From NCBI GenBank assembly GCA_002449575.1, contig DJXC01000179.1, forward strand, positions 1-23,937: a DNA stretch of 23,937 nucleotides, in the 5' to 3' direction. Both the position numbers and the translations under genes were made by a program. Source of the DNA: Ruminococcus sp. UBA7014. Its GTDB lineage: Bacteria; Bacillota; Clostridia; Oscillospirales; Ruminococcaceae. Below, piece by piece: positions 23,492-23,937 of the stretch (the stretch's first letter is position 1; each line of letters begins with the position of its first letter). The notes under the pieces are model-generated. The model did not search any database. It saw nothing but the letters and a program-made list of their open reading frames with translations, and was not told where the DNA came from.

Positions 23492-23937
23492 ATGAAGAAA
23501 AAATTACTTGTTTGTATGACAATCGCACTCGCAATGCTGACCGGGTGCAGTTCACCAGCTTCTACTAATACTACTGGTTCTTCCGGTAATGCAGAAACTT
23601 CTCCGGCAGCCGCAGAAGCTGTTCCGGAAAACGCTGCTGACACTGCCGAAAGTTCTGCCTCGGCAGAAAATCCAGCTTCAGATGAAAATGTTTTTATTAT
23701 TACACTCTATCCGGATATTGCCCCGATTACTTGTGAAAATTTTGAGAATCTGGTTTCACAGGGCTTCTATAACGGTCTTACTTTTCACAGAGTTATTGAT
23801 AACTTTATGGCACAGGGCGGCGACCCGCTGGGAACTGGTACAGGCGGCAGTGAAACTAAAATCAAGGGCGAATTTGCTTCCAATGGTGTAGAAAATACGC
23901 TTTCTCATCAGAGAGGTGTTGTTTCTATGGCAAGAAG
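23492..23937 (+). CDS. lipoprotein peptidyl-prolyl cis-trans isomerase (cyclophilin), cut by the right edge
   Basis: The frame starts at ATG 23492, preceded by AAAGGAGAG, and stays open to the end of the window, giving 148 residues. A signal peptide with lipobox LTGC (Cys19) is followed by a linker of about 50 residues rich in Ser, Ala, Glu and Pro. The cyclophilin domain begins near residue 68 (VFIITLYPDIAPITCENF). The catalytic arginine is in LTFHRVIDNFMAQGGDP, and GTGTGG and a final GVVSMAR are as expected for the family. It should speed proline isomerisation in proteins on the outer face of the membrane. The C-terminal part, with the remaining active-site residues, is outside the window. 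Placement after the Gld-type module suggests a folding helper for it or for its cargo. Confidence 0.93.
   Translation, partial: MKKKLLVCMTIALAMLTGCSSPASTNTTGSSGNAETSPAAAEAVPENAADTAESSASAENPASDENVFIITLYPDIAPITCENFENLVSQGFYNGLTFHRVIDNFMAQGGDPLGTGTGGSETKIKGEFASNGVENTLSHQRGVVSMAR

Noticed and set aside
1..23937. CRISPR arrays, tRNA or rRNA genes, insertion sequences, phage or toxin-antitoxin genes
   Set aside because: None seen. The only tandem repeat noticed is the 10-bp A-tract pair at 9811-9830, and all gaps are short.

Overview
The window reads as a chromosomal stretch from a Gram-positive, low-to-medium G+C anaerobe of the Firmicutes. The Ruminococcus/Oscillospiraceae group is my best guess. 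The basis is the gene order rimP-nusA-rnpM-L7Ae-infB-(x)-rbfA-nrnA-truB-ribF, the electron-transfer-coupled PyrK/PyrDB pair, strong AGGAGG-type ribosome binding sites, and a lipoprotein cyclophilin of the Clostridia type. I see no rRNA, tRNA, CRISPR array, transposase, phage gene or integration site. The largest gap without a gene is about 160 bp, and all but one of the genes are on the plus strand.

Layout. (1) 1-206: the 3' end of a gene cut by the left edge, possibly the C-terminus of DNA polymerase III alpha. (2) 256-2455: a sigma-A promoter, then pyrK-pyrD-ruvX, closed by a terminator that appears to work in both directions. (3) 2456-2629, minus strand: a 57-residue YtxH-like membrane protein that is easy to miss. 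(4) 2707-4815: trmL, a DUF1963/YwqG protein and a DegV fatty-acid-binding protein. (5) 4860-9799: a cytoplasmic serine hydrolase and two flavoproteins joined by 1-4 nt overlaps, then a DUF1015 protein. (6) 9811-18191: the transcription/translation operon, with a very well formed promoter preceded by phased A-tracts and followed at once by a terminator-like hairpin. Its genes are rimP, nusA, rnpM, an L7Ae-like protein, infB, an unrecognised very acidic protein, rbfA, nrnA, truB and ribF. (7) 18204-23937: a Gld-type ABC exporter (ATPase, permease, GldG-like subunit), a DUF4340 membrane-anchored protein, an unknown 84-residue protein and a lipoprotein cyclophilin running off the right edge.

How the parts fit. 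Blocks 2 and 4 are housekeeping: pyrimidine synthesis, recombination and tRNA modification. Block 6 couples elongation/termination (NusA), initiation (IF2), 30S maturation (RimP, RbfA), RNA turnover (RnpM, NrnA), pseudouridylation (TruB) and FMN/FAD synthesis (RibF). Block 7 looks like one envelope module of unknown substrate.

The signals I find most worth a second look are these. GGCC and GATC are almost absent from the whole window (one of each found by eye), while CCGG is plentiful, which suggests selection against restriction sites. A promoter-hairpin arrangement sits in front of rimP-nusA and could be a NusA-responsive attenuator. A short hairpin overlaps the pyrK ribosome binding site. 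The acidic orphan sits in the slot between infB and rbfA. The Gld-type transporter is joined to a DUF4340 protein and a cyclophilin. I did not find a clear, wholly new defence or mobile system.
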